A DNA stretch of 64,000 nucleotides from Porticoccus sp964395715 (GTDB lineage Bacteria > Pseudomonadota > Gammaproteobacteria > Pseudomonadales > Porticoccaceae), in the NCBI GenBank assembly GCA_964395715.1, contig CAYNAU010000004.1:248001-312000 (forward strand), read 5' to 3'. The position numbers and the translations under genes were made by a program. The number at the start of each line of letters is the position of its first letter. Positions within the stretch are counted from its first letter, which is position 1. Below the pieces are notes generated by a model, which had not been told where the DNA came from, made no database searches, and worked only from the letters and a program-made list of their open reading frames with translations. Positions 1 through 7,966 of the stretch are shown piece after piece.

Positions 1-88
1 AATAAGCTGCCTGATAACTACGCAGTTAGGTATAAAAATTATTAAGGGTGAGCAATCTCTCAAGATCGATATAAGAAAGGAGACGGGT

Positions 89-418
89 ATGTCTAGGTTT
101 GAACTAAACAAAAGCGACGACGGGAAATTCAATTTTTCTCTGAAAGGTGATAATGGAGAAACCTTGCTGGTTAACAGTAAGCCCTATTTCTCCAAAGGCT
201 CCGCCATGAGCGATATCAGCAGTATTCGCAGTAATTGCGCATACGAAGATCGTTATGAGCGGAAAGAAGCCAATGGCCAGCACTTCTTTAATCTGCAAGC
301 AGCAAACCATGCTGTGCTCGGGGTAAGTGAAAAATATCCCAACGCGCAGATGCTGGAAGACGCCATTGCTTCAGCCAAATCGCAAGGCACTACAGGCGAT
401 ATCCAGGCAACCGCCTGA
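89..418 (+). CDS. YegP-family DUF1508 protein
   Basis: A 109-residue soluble protein made of two copies of the short DUF1508 unit. The first copy (about residues 4-52) has the FELNKSDDGKFNFSLKG pattern and the second (about 54-102) the FFNLQAANHAVLG pattern; both match the E. coli YegP type. The family is small, cytoplasmic and without a proven biochemical role. An AAAGGAGA ribosome site lies about 7 nt before the ATG, so the start is secure. It stands alone, with a GC-rich hairpin shortly after its stop. Family assignment is firm; function is unknown. Confidence 0.88.
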   Translation: MSRFELNKSDDGKFNFSLKGDNGETLLVNSKPYFSKGSAMSDISSIRSNCAYEDRYERKEANGQHFFNLQAANHAVLGVSEKYPNAQMLEDAIASAKSQGTTGDIQATA

Positions 419-433
419 TTATCCCTGACAGAG

Positions 434-466
434 GTCCAAGGCCCGGGGGTTCCCCGGGTCCAGGGA
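434..466. other. GC-rich hairpin after the yegP-like gene
   Basis: Seven-base arms CCCGGGG and CCCCGGG flank a GTT loop at 442-458, and outer GTCC/GGAC bases can extend the stem. No T-run follows on either strand, so it is not a standard intrinsic terminator. It could slow polymerase or protect a 3' end. The rest of the gap to 688 shows nothing else recognisable. Confidence 0.3.
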
Positions 467-688
467 CTTCTAGTTGCATGTCGCAGCAGGTGCAGCTCTC
501 CTGCCGCCACTGCCACATTCCCTGCATCAGGGACTGTTTTTATATGTTTGTCTTTTACATATATGCCCCTGTGTCACTCACTGTATTCTAGACACTTCGT
601 AAATCACTTATCTGTCCGACCCCGGACATCTGAGCCTGCACTCTCCAGTTCTGGTATAAACTGTTAAAAACTCGCTTGGATACCTGGC

Positions 689-1081
689 ATGAAGAAACTG
701 CTCCTGATGTTTGCTGCCGGCTGCATAGGTGGATTTGCCAACAGTCTTACCGTTTGGCTGTTTGGTGATCTTGGAATCTCCCCGTTCATGGGCGTGGCTA
801 TAGCGCCTGACCTCTCACCGCAATGGCTTTACCCTCGGATTGTCTGGGGTGGCCTGTGGGGCCTACTGTTTGTGCTGCCGCTCATGTCGTCCAGAATCCT
901 TTTGAAAGGCTCATTACTCAGCCTTGCACCCACTGCGGTTCAGCTGTTTATCGTGTTTCCCATAAAAGCCGACAAGGGCATTGCCGGCCTTGACCTTGGT
1001 CTGCTGACGCCATTACTGGTTGTGTTTTTTAATTGGATCTGGGGCATAGCCACTGCCGCCACACTGAAGCTTGCAAAATAA
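689..1081 (+). CDS. Small integral membrane protein, unknown function
   Basis: A 130-residue very hydrophobic protein with about four predicted membrane segments (roughly residues 4-26, 48-68, 73-93 and 101-126), separated by short polar loops such as APDLSPQWLYPR. The first segment is glycine-rich and could serve as a signal anchor. I do not recognise the family and see no catalytic motif. Its neighbours (a YegP-like gene and an oxidoreductase) suggest no shared task, and it is probably monocistronic. The ATG at 689 has no strong ribosome-binding site upstream. Coding status is supported by uninterrupted membrane-type composition. Confidence 0.65.
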   Translation: MKKLLLMFAAGCIGGFANSLTVWLFGDLGISPFMGVAIAPDLSPQWLYPRIVWGGLWGLLFVLPLMSSRILLKGSLLSLAPTAVQLFIVFPIKADKGIAGLDLGLLTPLLVVFFNWIWGIATAATLKLAK

Positions 1082-1187
1082 TGTTCGCAGCCAAACGGGC
1101 TACTTAATAATAAACAGGTTTCACACAATCCGAGCAATAGAGATACAGTATTTGCCCTAACAGACCACGCCATTATCGAGGACCACC

Positions 1188-2210
1188 ATGCACGATAAGA
1201 TTAATCGCCAGGTGTTATTGACCAGCCGACCCAGCGATATCCCTCAAGCCGACAACTTTTCCATCGTCACTTCCGATATTCCCGACATTACTGAAGGCGA
1301 AATTCTGGTTCGAAACATATATCTCTCCGTGGAACCGGCCATGCGCGGCTGGGTGAGCGCAGTCGCCAATTACTCAGAGCCGGTACCACTGGGAGGAGTT
1401 ATGCGCGCCCTGACAGTGGGCAGGGTTACTGAGTCCCGCCACCCGGACTACGGCGTTGGAGATATCGTTACCGGCATGCTTGGCTGGCAGGATTATGCCG
1501 CTGTTGCCGGAGACAAGGTGCAGCGCAAAGTAGATAACAACGGATTACCCATCTCCACAGCTTTGGGAATACTGGGCATCAACGGTGTGACAGCCTATTT
1601 TGGCCTGATGGATGTCGGACAGCCGACACCGGGAGAAACTGTGGTCGTTTCCACAGCCGCTGGGGCCGTCGGCTCCTGCGTCGGACAACTGGCCAAACTC
1701 AAGGGCTGCCACACTGTGGGCATTACCGGGGGGCCGGAAAAGGTCGATCTGTGTCGCGAAGCCTTCCAGTACGATCATGCCATCGACTACCGCAATGACG
1801 ATGTAGATGCCGCTCTGGACACCGCCTGCCCCAACGGCGTTGACGTCTATTTTGACAATACCTGCGGCACGATCAGCGATGCCGTAATGAAACATATTAA
1901 TGTAGGCGCACGCATCGTGCTGTGCGGCACGGCGTCTATCACCAATTGGGATCCTATCCCTATGGGTCCTCGTGTGCAGCGTCAGCTGCTGGTAAAACGG
2001 GCGCGTATGCAGGGGTTTCTGGTATTCGACTACAACGACCGCTACGGTGAAGCCATTGCGGCCCTGACGCCACTGATCAAAGATGACAAGCTCCGCTATC
2101 GTGAAGATGTTCTCGAAGGTATAGACAAGGCGCCAGATGCTATCGCCAGCCTCTACCGTGGAGACAACCTGGGCAAGCGGCTGATTCACATCGCCAACGA
2201 ATCTGAATAA
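1188..2210 (+). CDS. NADP-dependent medium-chain oxidoreductase (CurA/LTB4DH type)
   Basis: A 340-residue zinc-independent medium-chain dehydrogenase/reductase. The N-terminal GroES-like catalytic domain includes NIYLSVEPAMRGW (about residues 43-55), a signature of the leukotriene B4 dehydrogenase/CurA branch. A Rossmann domain follows, with the nucleotide-binding run AAGAVGSCVGQLAK (about 157-170). Relatives reduce the C=C bond of alpha,beta-unsaturated ketones or aldehydes with NADPH, so a detoxifying or curcumin-reductase-like role is likely; the actual substrate cannot be read from sequence. GAGGACCACC precedes the ATG. The gene appears to be transcribed alone. Length is normal for the family. 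Confidence 0.88.
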   Translation: MHDKINRQVLLTSRPSDIPQADNFSIVTSDIPDITEGEILVRNIYLSVEPAMRGWVSAVANYSEPVPLGGVMRALTVGRVTESRHPDYGVGDIVTGMLGWQDYAAVAGDKVQRKVDNNGLPISTALGILGINGVTAYFGLMDVGQPTPGETVVVSTAAGAVGSCVGQLAKLKGCHTVGITGGPEKVDLCREAFQYDHAIDYRNDDVDAALDTACPNGVDVYFDNTCGTISDAVMKHINVGARIVLCGTASITNWDPIPMGPRVQRQLLVKRARMQGFLVFDYNDRYGEAIAALTPLIKDDKLRYREDVLEGIDKAPDAIASLYRGDNLGKRLIHIANESE

Positions 2211-2305
2211 GCCTCCGGCCCATCACTTTTCTGAAGCCTGTAAACGACGTTATAGTGGCCGCTCTTAGGCCACTCACACAATAATTCCAATACAGGGATG
2301 ACGCG

Positions 2306-3580
2306 ATGAAACTCGAATCACTGGCACTGCACTGCGGCTATGAGTCGGAACCGACAACAAAGGCGGCCGCGGTTCCCATTTATCAGACCACGTCCTACAC
2401 CTTTGACGATACCCAACACGGTGCGGACCTTTTCGACCTGAAGGTTCAAGGCAATATCTACACCCGGATCATGAATCCTACCACGGCAGTACTGGAGCAA
2501 CGCCTGGCAGCGATGGAAGGGGGCATTGGCGCCCTGGCCGTGGCATCTGGAATGGCCGCCATCACCTACAGCATCCAGTGCCTGTGTACGGTGGGCGACA
2601 ATATCGTCAGTACCAGCCAGCTCTATGGCGGCACCTATAACCTGTTTGCCCACAGCCTGCCCAACCAGGGCATTGAGGCACGCATGGTTGCCCACGACGA
2701 TTTCGCTGGCTTCGAGCAGGCCATAGATGACCGAACCAAAGCCATTTTCTGCGAATCTATTGGCAACCCTGCAGGCAACATCGTCGACATCGAAAAACTG
2801 GCTGAAATCGCCCATCGCGCAGGCATCCCCCTGATTGTCGACAATACCGTGGCAACCCCCTTTCTGTGCCGACCCTTTGAGCTCGGCGCTGACATTGTGG
2901 TGCACTCTCTCACCAAATATATCGGCGGTCACGGCACTTCCATTGGCGGCATCATCATCGACTCCGGAAAATTCGACTGGGCCGCCCACAAAGAACGCTT
3001 CCCCATTTTCAGTCAACCCGACCCTTCCTACCACGGCGTTGTCTACACTGAAGCATTGGGGCCAGCCGCCTTCATCGGGCGCTGTCGAGTGGTTCCCCTG
3101 CGCAATACCGGCGCAGCACTGTCACCGATGAATACCTTCCTGATCCTGCAGGGTCTCGAAACGCTGGGCCTGCGCATGGAGCGTCATTGTTCCAACGCAG
3201 AGCAGGTTGCCCGCTACCTTAAAGCTCACCCGAAAGTCAGCTGGGTAAACTATGCGGCCCTGGAAGACAGCCCCTATCAGGCAACCTGCCAGAAGATTAC
3301 CGGCGGCAAGGCATCGGGCATTCTCAGCTTCGGCATTGTCGGCGGTCGTGATTCAGGCGCCCAGTTTATTGATGCGCTGCAGATGATCCTGAGACTGGTC
3401 AATATCGGCGACGCAAAATCTCTGGCCTGCCACCCCGCCACCACCACTCACCGCCAGCTCAATGAAGAAGAGCTGAAAAAGGCTGGTGTAAGTAGTGACC
3501 TGGTACGGATTTCCGTGGGCATTGAAAATATAGAAGACATCATTAGCGACATTGCCCAGGCATTAGATGCCGTCAAGTAA
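2306..3580 (+). CDS. metY: O-acetylhomoserine sulfhydrylase (aminocarboxypropyltransferase)
   Basis: A 424-residue PLP enzyme of the Cys/Met-metabolism family. It makes homocysteine from O-acetylhomoserine and sulfide in the direct sulfhydrylation route to methionine. The cofactor lysine is K204 in HSLTKYIGGHG, and the N-terminal YTRIMNPTT and SGMAAI segments are typical of the family. The C-terminal SLACHPATTTHRQL is the substrate-carboxylate region. The extra residues around DSGKFDWAAHKERFP distinguish MetY from cystathionine gamma-synthase and MetB. An AGGGATGACGCG run precedes the ATG. Nearby CysZ (sulfate uptake) is not in the same operon. O-succinylhomoserine use cannot be excluded. Confidence 0.9.
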   Translation: MKLESLALHCGYESEPTTKAAAVPIYQTTSYTFDDTQHGADLFDLKVQGNIYTRIMNPTTAVLEQRLAAMEGGIGALAVASGMAAITYSIQCLCTVGDNIVSTSQLYGGTYNLFAHSLPNQGIEARMVAHDDFAGFEQAIDDRTKAIFCESIGNPAGNIVDIEKLAEIAHRAGIPLIVDNTVATPFLCRPFELGADIVVHSLTKYIGGHGTSIGGIIIDSGKFDWAAHKERFPIFSQPDPSYHGVVYTEALGPAAFIGRCRVVPLRNTGAALSPMNTFLILQGLETLGLRMERHCSNAEQVARYLKAHPKVSWVNYAALEDSPYQATCQKITGGKASGILSFGIVGGRDSGAQFIDALQMILRLVNIGDAKSLACHPATTTHRQLNEEELKKAGVSSDLVRISVGIENIEDIISDIAQALDAVK

Positions 3581-3679
3581 CGGTTTTTCCTAGTAAAAAG
3601 GCCCTTGGCAATTGGCGGGCAGGCCTCTGTGCGGTATCGTAGGAACACCCCCTACCGACTACTTGGATAAGCCTTAAAT

Positions 3680-5392
3680 ATGCCCGCCTCCTACCTAACG
3701 GACATCATTGCCCTTTTGGTTGCCGCCGTCATTGCTGTACCCCTTGCTCAAACCCTGCGACTGGGTGCCGTACCGGGCTTCCTGCTGGCCGGAGTCATTG
3801 TCGGCCCTTCCGGCTTTGGACTGATCAGCAATATCAGTGACATCAGCCACCTGTCAGAAATAGGCGTGGTTTTTTTGTTGTTTGTGATCGGCATTGAGCT
3901 CAAACCTTCCCTGCTGTGGAAGATGCGGCGGCTGGTATTCGGACTTGGGTCACTTCAGGTATTTATCACCGGACTGATCATCACTGCACTGGCATATTTC
4001 TGCTTTGATGTCAGCGCCAATGCTGCGATTCTGATCGGCCCAACCCTGGCCCTGTCATCGACGGCATTTGTCATCCAGTTGCTGGTGGGCCAGAAGATGG
4101 TGACATCCACTTATGGCCGCTCTTCCCTCGCCGTATTGCTGATGCAGGATCTGGCGGTCGTGCCGCTTCTCGCACTGGTACCGTTGCTGTCGGCCCCCGA
4201 GCTGACCATTGACAATAGTGTCTGGCTGACCCTGATCGAATCCGTTTCCATTGTAGTTATGGTGGTATTCCTAGGGCGCTTTTTCCTGCACCCTATTCTT
4301 CACCGTGTGGCGCTTTCGGGTAGCCCGGAAGTATTTACCGCCTCGGCCGTTTTGATTGTCATGGGCACCGCACTGGCCACAGAGCACGCCGGACTGTCCA
4401 TGGCCATGGGAGCTTTCCTTGCGGGCATGCTGATTTCCGATTCGTTTTATCGCCACCAAGTGATTGCCGAAATACAGCCTTTCCGAGGACTGCTGCTGGG
4501 TATGTTCTTCATGTCCATGGGCATGTCCCTGAATCTTCAGTTGCTGATCGACAAACCCCTGCTCACCTTTGCTCTGCTAGCCCTGCTGATTGCCATCAAA
4601 GTGTTTGCTCTGTTCCCCATCAGCTATTTCTTTGGACTGAAATACAACAATAGCCTGGCGGTGGCTCTGCTCCTGGCGCAAAGTGGAGAATTCTCTCTGG
4701 TGCTGTTTTCGCTGGCAAACCAGTCCGACCTCATTCCAACCCCGCTGTTCCAGCAACTGTTGCTGGTGGTTCTGCTCAGCATGCTGGTTACCCCACTTTT
4801 GGCCAAATGGGCGGAATCACTGGCCAGAAAGCCGGAACAGGAGATGGATACCACACCACAGGACATCTCCGAAGCCCCTATAGTGCTGGCGGGCTACGGC
4901 CGGGTTGGGCGCACTATTGGAGAAATCCTGACCCTGTCGGACAAGCCTTTTGTGGCACTGGATGGTGACGCAGCCATCGTGGGACGAGAGCGCGCCAACG
5001 GTCACCCCGTGTATTTTGGCGATGTGCGCAAACCGGAAGTGTTGAAATCAGCGGGGGCCAGCGATGCCAAGGTGATCATTGTCACTATTAATGACCCGGA
5101 AGCCACGGAAGAAATCATTACCTCCCTGCGCAAGACCTATCCAGACAAGCAGGTCTATGCCCGCGGCCATAACCTGTCCCAGTGTCAGGTCCTCAACCAG
5201 CTGGGGGCTACCGGCGTGGTATCAGAGAATATTGAAGCCAGCCTGGAGTTGGCTCGCATGGCGCTGAGCGGACTGGGAGAGAAGGAGGAAGATCTGACCC
5301 AAACCATTGAAGACTTCCGTCGCACTTGCCATGGCCGCATTGCCAACGCCAGCCCCATGGAATCCGGGGATGAAAGCAAAGCCCCCGGATGA
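3680..5392 (+). CDS. CPA2-family monovalent cation:proton antiporter with TrkA-N domain
   Basis: A 570-residue inner-membrane antiporter of the KefB/KefC type. Residues about 5-380 form some twelve membrane segments, including LALSSTAFVIQLL and the MGAFLAGMLISDS stretch of the exchanger core. A cytoplasmic linker leads to a TrkA-N (RCK) Rossmann domain at about 395-515, opened by VLAGYGRVGRTIG with the NAD(H)-binding GxGxxG pattern. Members exchange K+ or Na+ for H+ and are gated by nucleotides or glutathione adducts. No KefF/KefG ancillary quinone reductase lies next to it, so glutathione gating is uncertain. The C-terminal tail (about 530-570) is polar and apparently unstructured. It is a single gene, followed by a hairpin at 5395-5417. 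Confidence 0.88.
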   Translation: MPASYLTDIIALLVAAVIAVPLAQTLRLGAVPGFLLAGVIVGPSGFGLISNISDISHLSEIGVVFLLFVIGIELKPSLLWKMRRLVFGLGSLQVFITGLIITALAYFCFDVSANAAILIGPTLALSSTAFVIQLLVGQKMVTSTYGRSSLAVLLMQDLAVVPLLALVPLLSAPELTIDNSVWLTLIESVSIVVMVVFLGRFFLHPILHRVALSGSPEVFTASAVLIVMGTALATEHAGLSMAMGAFLAGMLISDSFYRHQVIAEIQPFRGLLLGMFFMSMGMSLNLQLLIDKPLLTFALLALLIAIKVFALFPISYFFGLKYNNSLAVALLLAQSGEFSLVLFSLANQSDLIPTPLFQQLLLVVLLSMLVTPLLAKWAESLARKPEQEMDTTPQDISEAPIVLAGYGRVGRTIGEILTLSDKPFVALDGDAAIVGRERANGHPVYFGDVRKPEVLKSAGASDAKVIIVTINDPEATEEIITSLRKTYPDKQVYARGHNLSQCQVLNQLGATGVVSENIEASLELARMALSGLGEKEEDLTQTIEDFRRTCHGRIANASPMESGDESKAPG

Positions 5393-5394
5393 TA

Positions 5395-5417
5395 CGACCC
5401 TATCAGAAGCAGGGTCG
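5395..5417 (+). other. Hairpin after antiporter gene
   Basis: Seven-base arms CGACCCT and AGGGTCG flank a 9-nt loop three bases after the antiporter stop codon. There is no following T-run, so it is a weak candidate terminator or mRNA 3' stabiliser only. Confidence 0.3.
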
Positions 5418-5609
5418 CGGGAAATCATTGCTTTCTGGCAGAAAAGGTCTATAGTTCCCATTGCTTGAAAGTAAGCTCTATCTTTATGTACCACTTCGAC
5501 GCGCCTTTCAGATCGTCGTCCTGTTTTTCATAATTACCAGCAATACTTCCAGCACCACCGCCCTTGACCGGGCATATCTTTATTTATTTAGAATTGACAG
5601 GATTACATT

Positions 5610-5819
5610 ATGTCTACAGTAACCGGCACCGTTAAGTGGTTTAACGAATCCAAAGGCTTTGGCTTTATTCAGCGCGAATCCGGCCCCGATGTGTTTGCTC
5701 ATTACAGCGCCATCTCCAGCTCCGGCTTCCGCACTCTGAACGAAGGTCAGCGCGTAGAATTTACCGTCACCCAAGGCCAGAAAGGTCCTCAGGCGGAAAA
5801 TATCGTTCTTATCGACTAA
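5610..5819 (+). CDS. Cold-shock domain protein
   Basis: A 69-residue CspA-family protein consisting of one OB-fold cold-shock domain. RNP1 is present as KGFGFI (about residues 16-21) and RNP2 as VFAHYSAI (about 29-36), with the opening GTVKWFNESKG typical of the family. Members bind single-stranded RNA and DNA and melt mRNA secondary structure in the cytoplasm. Whether this copy is cold-induced or constitutive cannot be told from the protein. It is monocistronic: an AT-rich leader precedes it and a strong terminator follows at 5857-5889. Family assignment is certain; the exact csp letter is not. Confidence 0.95.
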   Translation: MSTVTGTVKWFNESKGFGFIQRESGPDVFAHYSAISSSGFRTLNEGQRVEFTVTQGQKGPQAENIVLID

Positions 5820-5856
5820 GGGATTCTGCACCCGCTGAAGCGGGGCGCGAATACCG

Positions 5857-5889
5857 AAAAGGGCAAGGTCTATATACCTTGCCCTTTTT
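5857..5889 (+). terminator. Intrinsic terminator of the cold-shock gene
   Basis: Perfect stem GGGCAAGGT/ACCTTGCCC around a six-base loop, flanked by AAAA before and TTTTTATTTA after. It lies about 38 nt after the cold-shock stop codon. The A-run on the other side could make it partly bidirectional. Confidence 0.9.
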
Positions 5890-5939
5890 ATTTATGATTC
5901 TATGCTTGTGATATCAGCCGATTGCACCAGGAGATAATA

Positions 5940-6272
5940 ATGAGCGACACACTCAACTTTGATGGCGTCAAAAAAATTAACTGGAAAGATGTTGAACCCG
6001 TGGAGCTGCTACCCGGCATCACGGAAAGAATGCTCTGGGAAGGTGAAAACGGCAAACGGGCCGCTGTTTACGAATTTGCTCCCGGTGCCGAATTCCCCGG
6101 TATCGACCTGCACGAAAGCGGACCCGAACAGATCTTTGTAATTTCTGGTGTATTTGAGGGCGGCAAGGAAGACTACCGGGAAGGCGATTTTATTCACCAG
6201 CCAAAAAACTCTTCCCACGCACCGAAGTCCCATACCGGATGCACATTGCTGGTCATGTACCCTGAAGGATAA
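5940..6272 (+). CDS. Small cupin-domain protein (ChrR-like)
   Basis: A 110-residue single-domain cupin. The barrel includes FAPGAEFPGIDLHESGPEQ with the metal-binding His/Glu cluster of cupin motif 1, and the later GDFIHQPKNSSHAPKS with the motif 2 histidines. The closest group is the ChrR C-terminal cupin, which as a free-standing domain binds zinc or another divalent metal. The start is placed at ATG 5940 because CAGGAGATAATA precedes it; an in-frame TTG at 5922 lies upstream of that site. No sigma factor or dioxygenase partner sits beside it, so the substrate or regulatory role is unknown. It is followed by a methyltransferase gene 79 nt downstream, perhaps cotranscribed. Confidence 0.8.
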   Translation: MSDTLNFDGVKKINWKDVEPVELLPGITERMLWEGENGKRAAVYEFAPGAEFPGIDLHESGPEQIFVISGVFEGGKEDYREGDFIHQPKNSSHAPKSHTGCTLLVMYPEG

Positions 6273-6351
6273 CTTCAACTCACCTCTCTCGTAGCGATTG
6301 GCCGAATCAACGCCATACTGCGGGACAAACTGTCCCACACATGGAGTTTTT

Positions 6352-7005
6352 ATGTCATCGCTACGCGTCCGCTACCAAACCATTGAATTTGGCGAGGTGG
6401 ACATTCATCTGCGAACCCTGAGAGACAATCAGGAATTCCAGGACGATGATGGCGAGGCGGAAAAGCTGGGGATTTCTTCCGCCAGCTGGCCACTGTTTGG
6501 CGTTGTCTGGGATGCCGGCAAAGTGCTGGCTCACCACATGTGTGATTACGATATCGCGGGCAAGCGTATTCTCGAAGTGGGTTGCGGTATCGGGCTGACC
6601 AGCCTGCTGCTGAATCACCGCCTGGCGGATATTACCGCCACCGATTATCACCCGGAAGCAGGCAACTTTCTCAAGGAGAATGTCGACCTCAACAATGGTG
6701 AAAACATTCCATTTGTTCGAACGGGCTGGGCTGACATGGATGATGAGCTGGGATTATTTGATCTGATCATAGGCAGCGACCTGCTGTACGAAAGGGAGCA
6801 CGTATCGCTGTTATCGGAATTTATACAGCGACATGCCCGGTCCGACTGCCAGGTGATCATCGTCGATCCCGGACGGGGCCACCACGCACCATTCAGCAAA
6901 AAAATGGCTTCGCTGGGCTTCCAGCACAAACAACACCAGCCTTTAGAGACAGACTATTTATCACGCCCCTTTTGTGGTCAGATTATCGAATATCACCGCC
7001 GATAA
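6352..7005 (+). CDS. Class I SAM-dependent methyltransferase (Methyltransf_16/METTL21-like)
   Basis: A 217-residue methyltransferase. The SAM-binding motif I is LEVGCGIGLTSLL (about residues 68-80), followed by ATDYHPEA for the acidic ribose contact and DLIIGSDLLYERE in the motif IV region. This last pattern is typical of the METTL21-type protein lysine methyltransferase family (Pfam Methyltransf_16). A protein substrate is therefore likelier than a small molecule, but none can be named. The start is ATG 6352, preceded by TGGAG; the open frame extends upstream without a better signal. It converges on the DUF1348 gene with 28 nt between their ends and no clear terminator. Confidence 0.8.
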   Translation: MSSLRVRYQTIEFGEVDIHLRTLRDNQEFQDDDGEAEKLGISSASWPLFGVVWDAGKVLAHHMCDYDIAGKRILEVGCGIGLTSLLLNHRLADITATDYHPEAGNFLKENVDLNNGENIPFVRTGWADMDDELGLFDLIIGSDLLYEREHVSLLSEFIQRHARSDCQVIIVDPGRGHHAPFSKKMASLGFQHKQHQPLETDYLSRPFCGQIIEYHRR

Positions 7006-7033
7006 AGCCCGGTTTTATCGCACGCCCTGATCG

Positions 7034-7507
7034 CTACAAACCCAACTCTGACAGCCCCGGATGGTTGGCAGGCCTCGGGCCCTGCGACCATTTAAACTTT
7101 CTGTCTTCCTCCGCGATCGGCACATCATTAATGCTGGCGTGACGAGCCATCATTAAACCGTTTTCGTCAAATGCCCAGTTTTCATTGCCGTAGGAGCGAA
7201 ACCAGTTCCCTTCCTCATCATGCCACTCATAAGCAAAGCGCACGGCGATATGATTGTCGTCGTAAGCCCAGATTTCCTTGATCAGCCGGTAATCCATTTC
7301 CTTCTGCCACTTGCGTTCAAGGAAGCTGACGATTTCCGCCCGCCCGGTAATAAACTCTGAGCGGTTCCGCCAGCGAGAGTCTTCTGTATACGCCAGTGAA
7401 ACCGCTTCAGGGCTTTTACTGTTCCAGGCGTCCTCCGCCTTGCGCACCTTAAGCACAGCGTCTTCATAGCTGAACGGGGGCACCGGAGGACGAATCGATT
7501 CAGACAT
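7034..7507 (-). CDS. DUF1348 NTF2-like protein, last gene of the cyanate operon
   Basis: A 157-residue protein of the DUF1348 branch of the NTF2-like (SnoaL) fold. It has the family's EDAWNSKSPEAVSLAYTED opening, RNRSEFITGRAEI, FAYEWHD and GNENWAFDENGLM blocks, and the C-terminal DRKFKWSQGPRP. Start ATG 7507 lies 4 nt after the cyanase stop, so the two are translationally linked; an upstream in-frame ATG (7543) would overlap cyanase. NTF2-like folds can be enzymes or binding proteins, and no activity is established for DUF1348. Its position behind transporter genes and cyanase suggests it acts on a cyanate-related compound or by-product, which is inference. Confidence 0.85.
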   Translation of the reverse strand: MSESIRPPVPPFSYEDAVLKVRKAEDAWNSKSPEAVSLAYTEDSRWRNRSEFITGRAEIVSFLERKWQKEMDYRLIKEIWAYDDNHIAVRFAYEWHDEEGNWFRSYGNENWAFDENGLMMARHASINDVPIAEEDRKFKWSQGPRPANHPGLSELGL

Positions 7508-7511
7508 ACCG

Positions 7512-7952
7512 TTACCAGCTTTTATAAGGCAGGAATTTGCCATTCATGGTGAGCAGAACCCGATCCCCCTTGGGGTCTTCAATCTTGTCCACCTCCATGG
7601 AAAAGTCGATGGCACTCATAATGCCATCGCCAAATTTCTCCTGGATCACCTCTTTCAGTGTATCCCCGTAAACACCGACAATCTCATACAGTCGATAGAT
7701 AAGAGGATCGGTAGGAACGGCCTGCTCCCAAACCTTGGTGGGAAAAGCCTCAAGCGCCTTGGCTATATCCGGGCCCAACCCCAGGTACTCGGCAATGGCA
7801 GCCGCTTTTTCCGGGGGGGCGCTGTTCATCCCCAGGCAGGCCGAAGTCAGCCATACCGGGGACATGCCAAGGTCACTGGCCATGGTTTCCCAGCTCAGGT
7901 CCTTGGCCAGTTTGACGCCTACAATGGTTTCGGTCATGGTTAGTTTGTCCAT
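7512..7952 (-). CDS. cynS: Cyanate hydratase (cyanase)
   Basis: A 146-residue cyanase, which converts cyanate and bicarbonate to carbamate/CO2 and finally ammonia and two CO2. The catalytic triad is intact: R87 and E90 in YRLYEIVGVYG and S113 in GDGIMSAIDF. The N-terminal helical domain (about residues 1-75) is the usual HTH-like part; the C-terminal domain builds the decamer. Length is slightly below that of E. coli CynS (156). It lies 14 nt after the transporter ATPase gene and 4 nt before the DUF1348 gene. No CynT carbonic anhydrase is in the cluster, so bicarbonate must come from elsewhere. Expression probably comes from the sigma-54 promoter near 11320. Confidence 0.97.
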   Translation of the reverse strand: MDKLTMTETIVGVKLAKDLSWETMASDLGMSPVWLTSACLGMNSAPPEKAAAIAEYLGLGPDIAKALEAFPTKVWEQAVPTDPLIYRLYEIVGVYGDTLKEVIQEKFGDGIMSAIDFSMEVDKIEDPKGDRVLLTMNGKFLPYKSW

Positions 7953-7966
7953 GGGAACTCCTGTTA

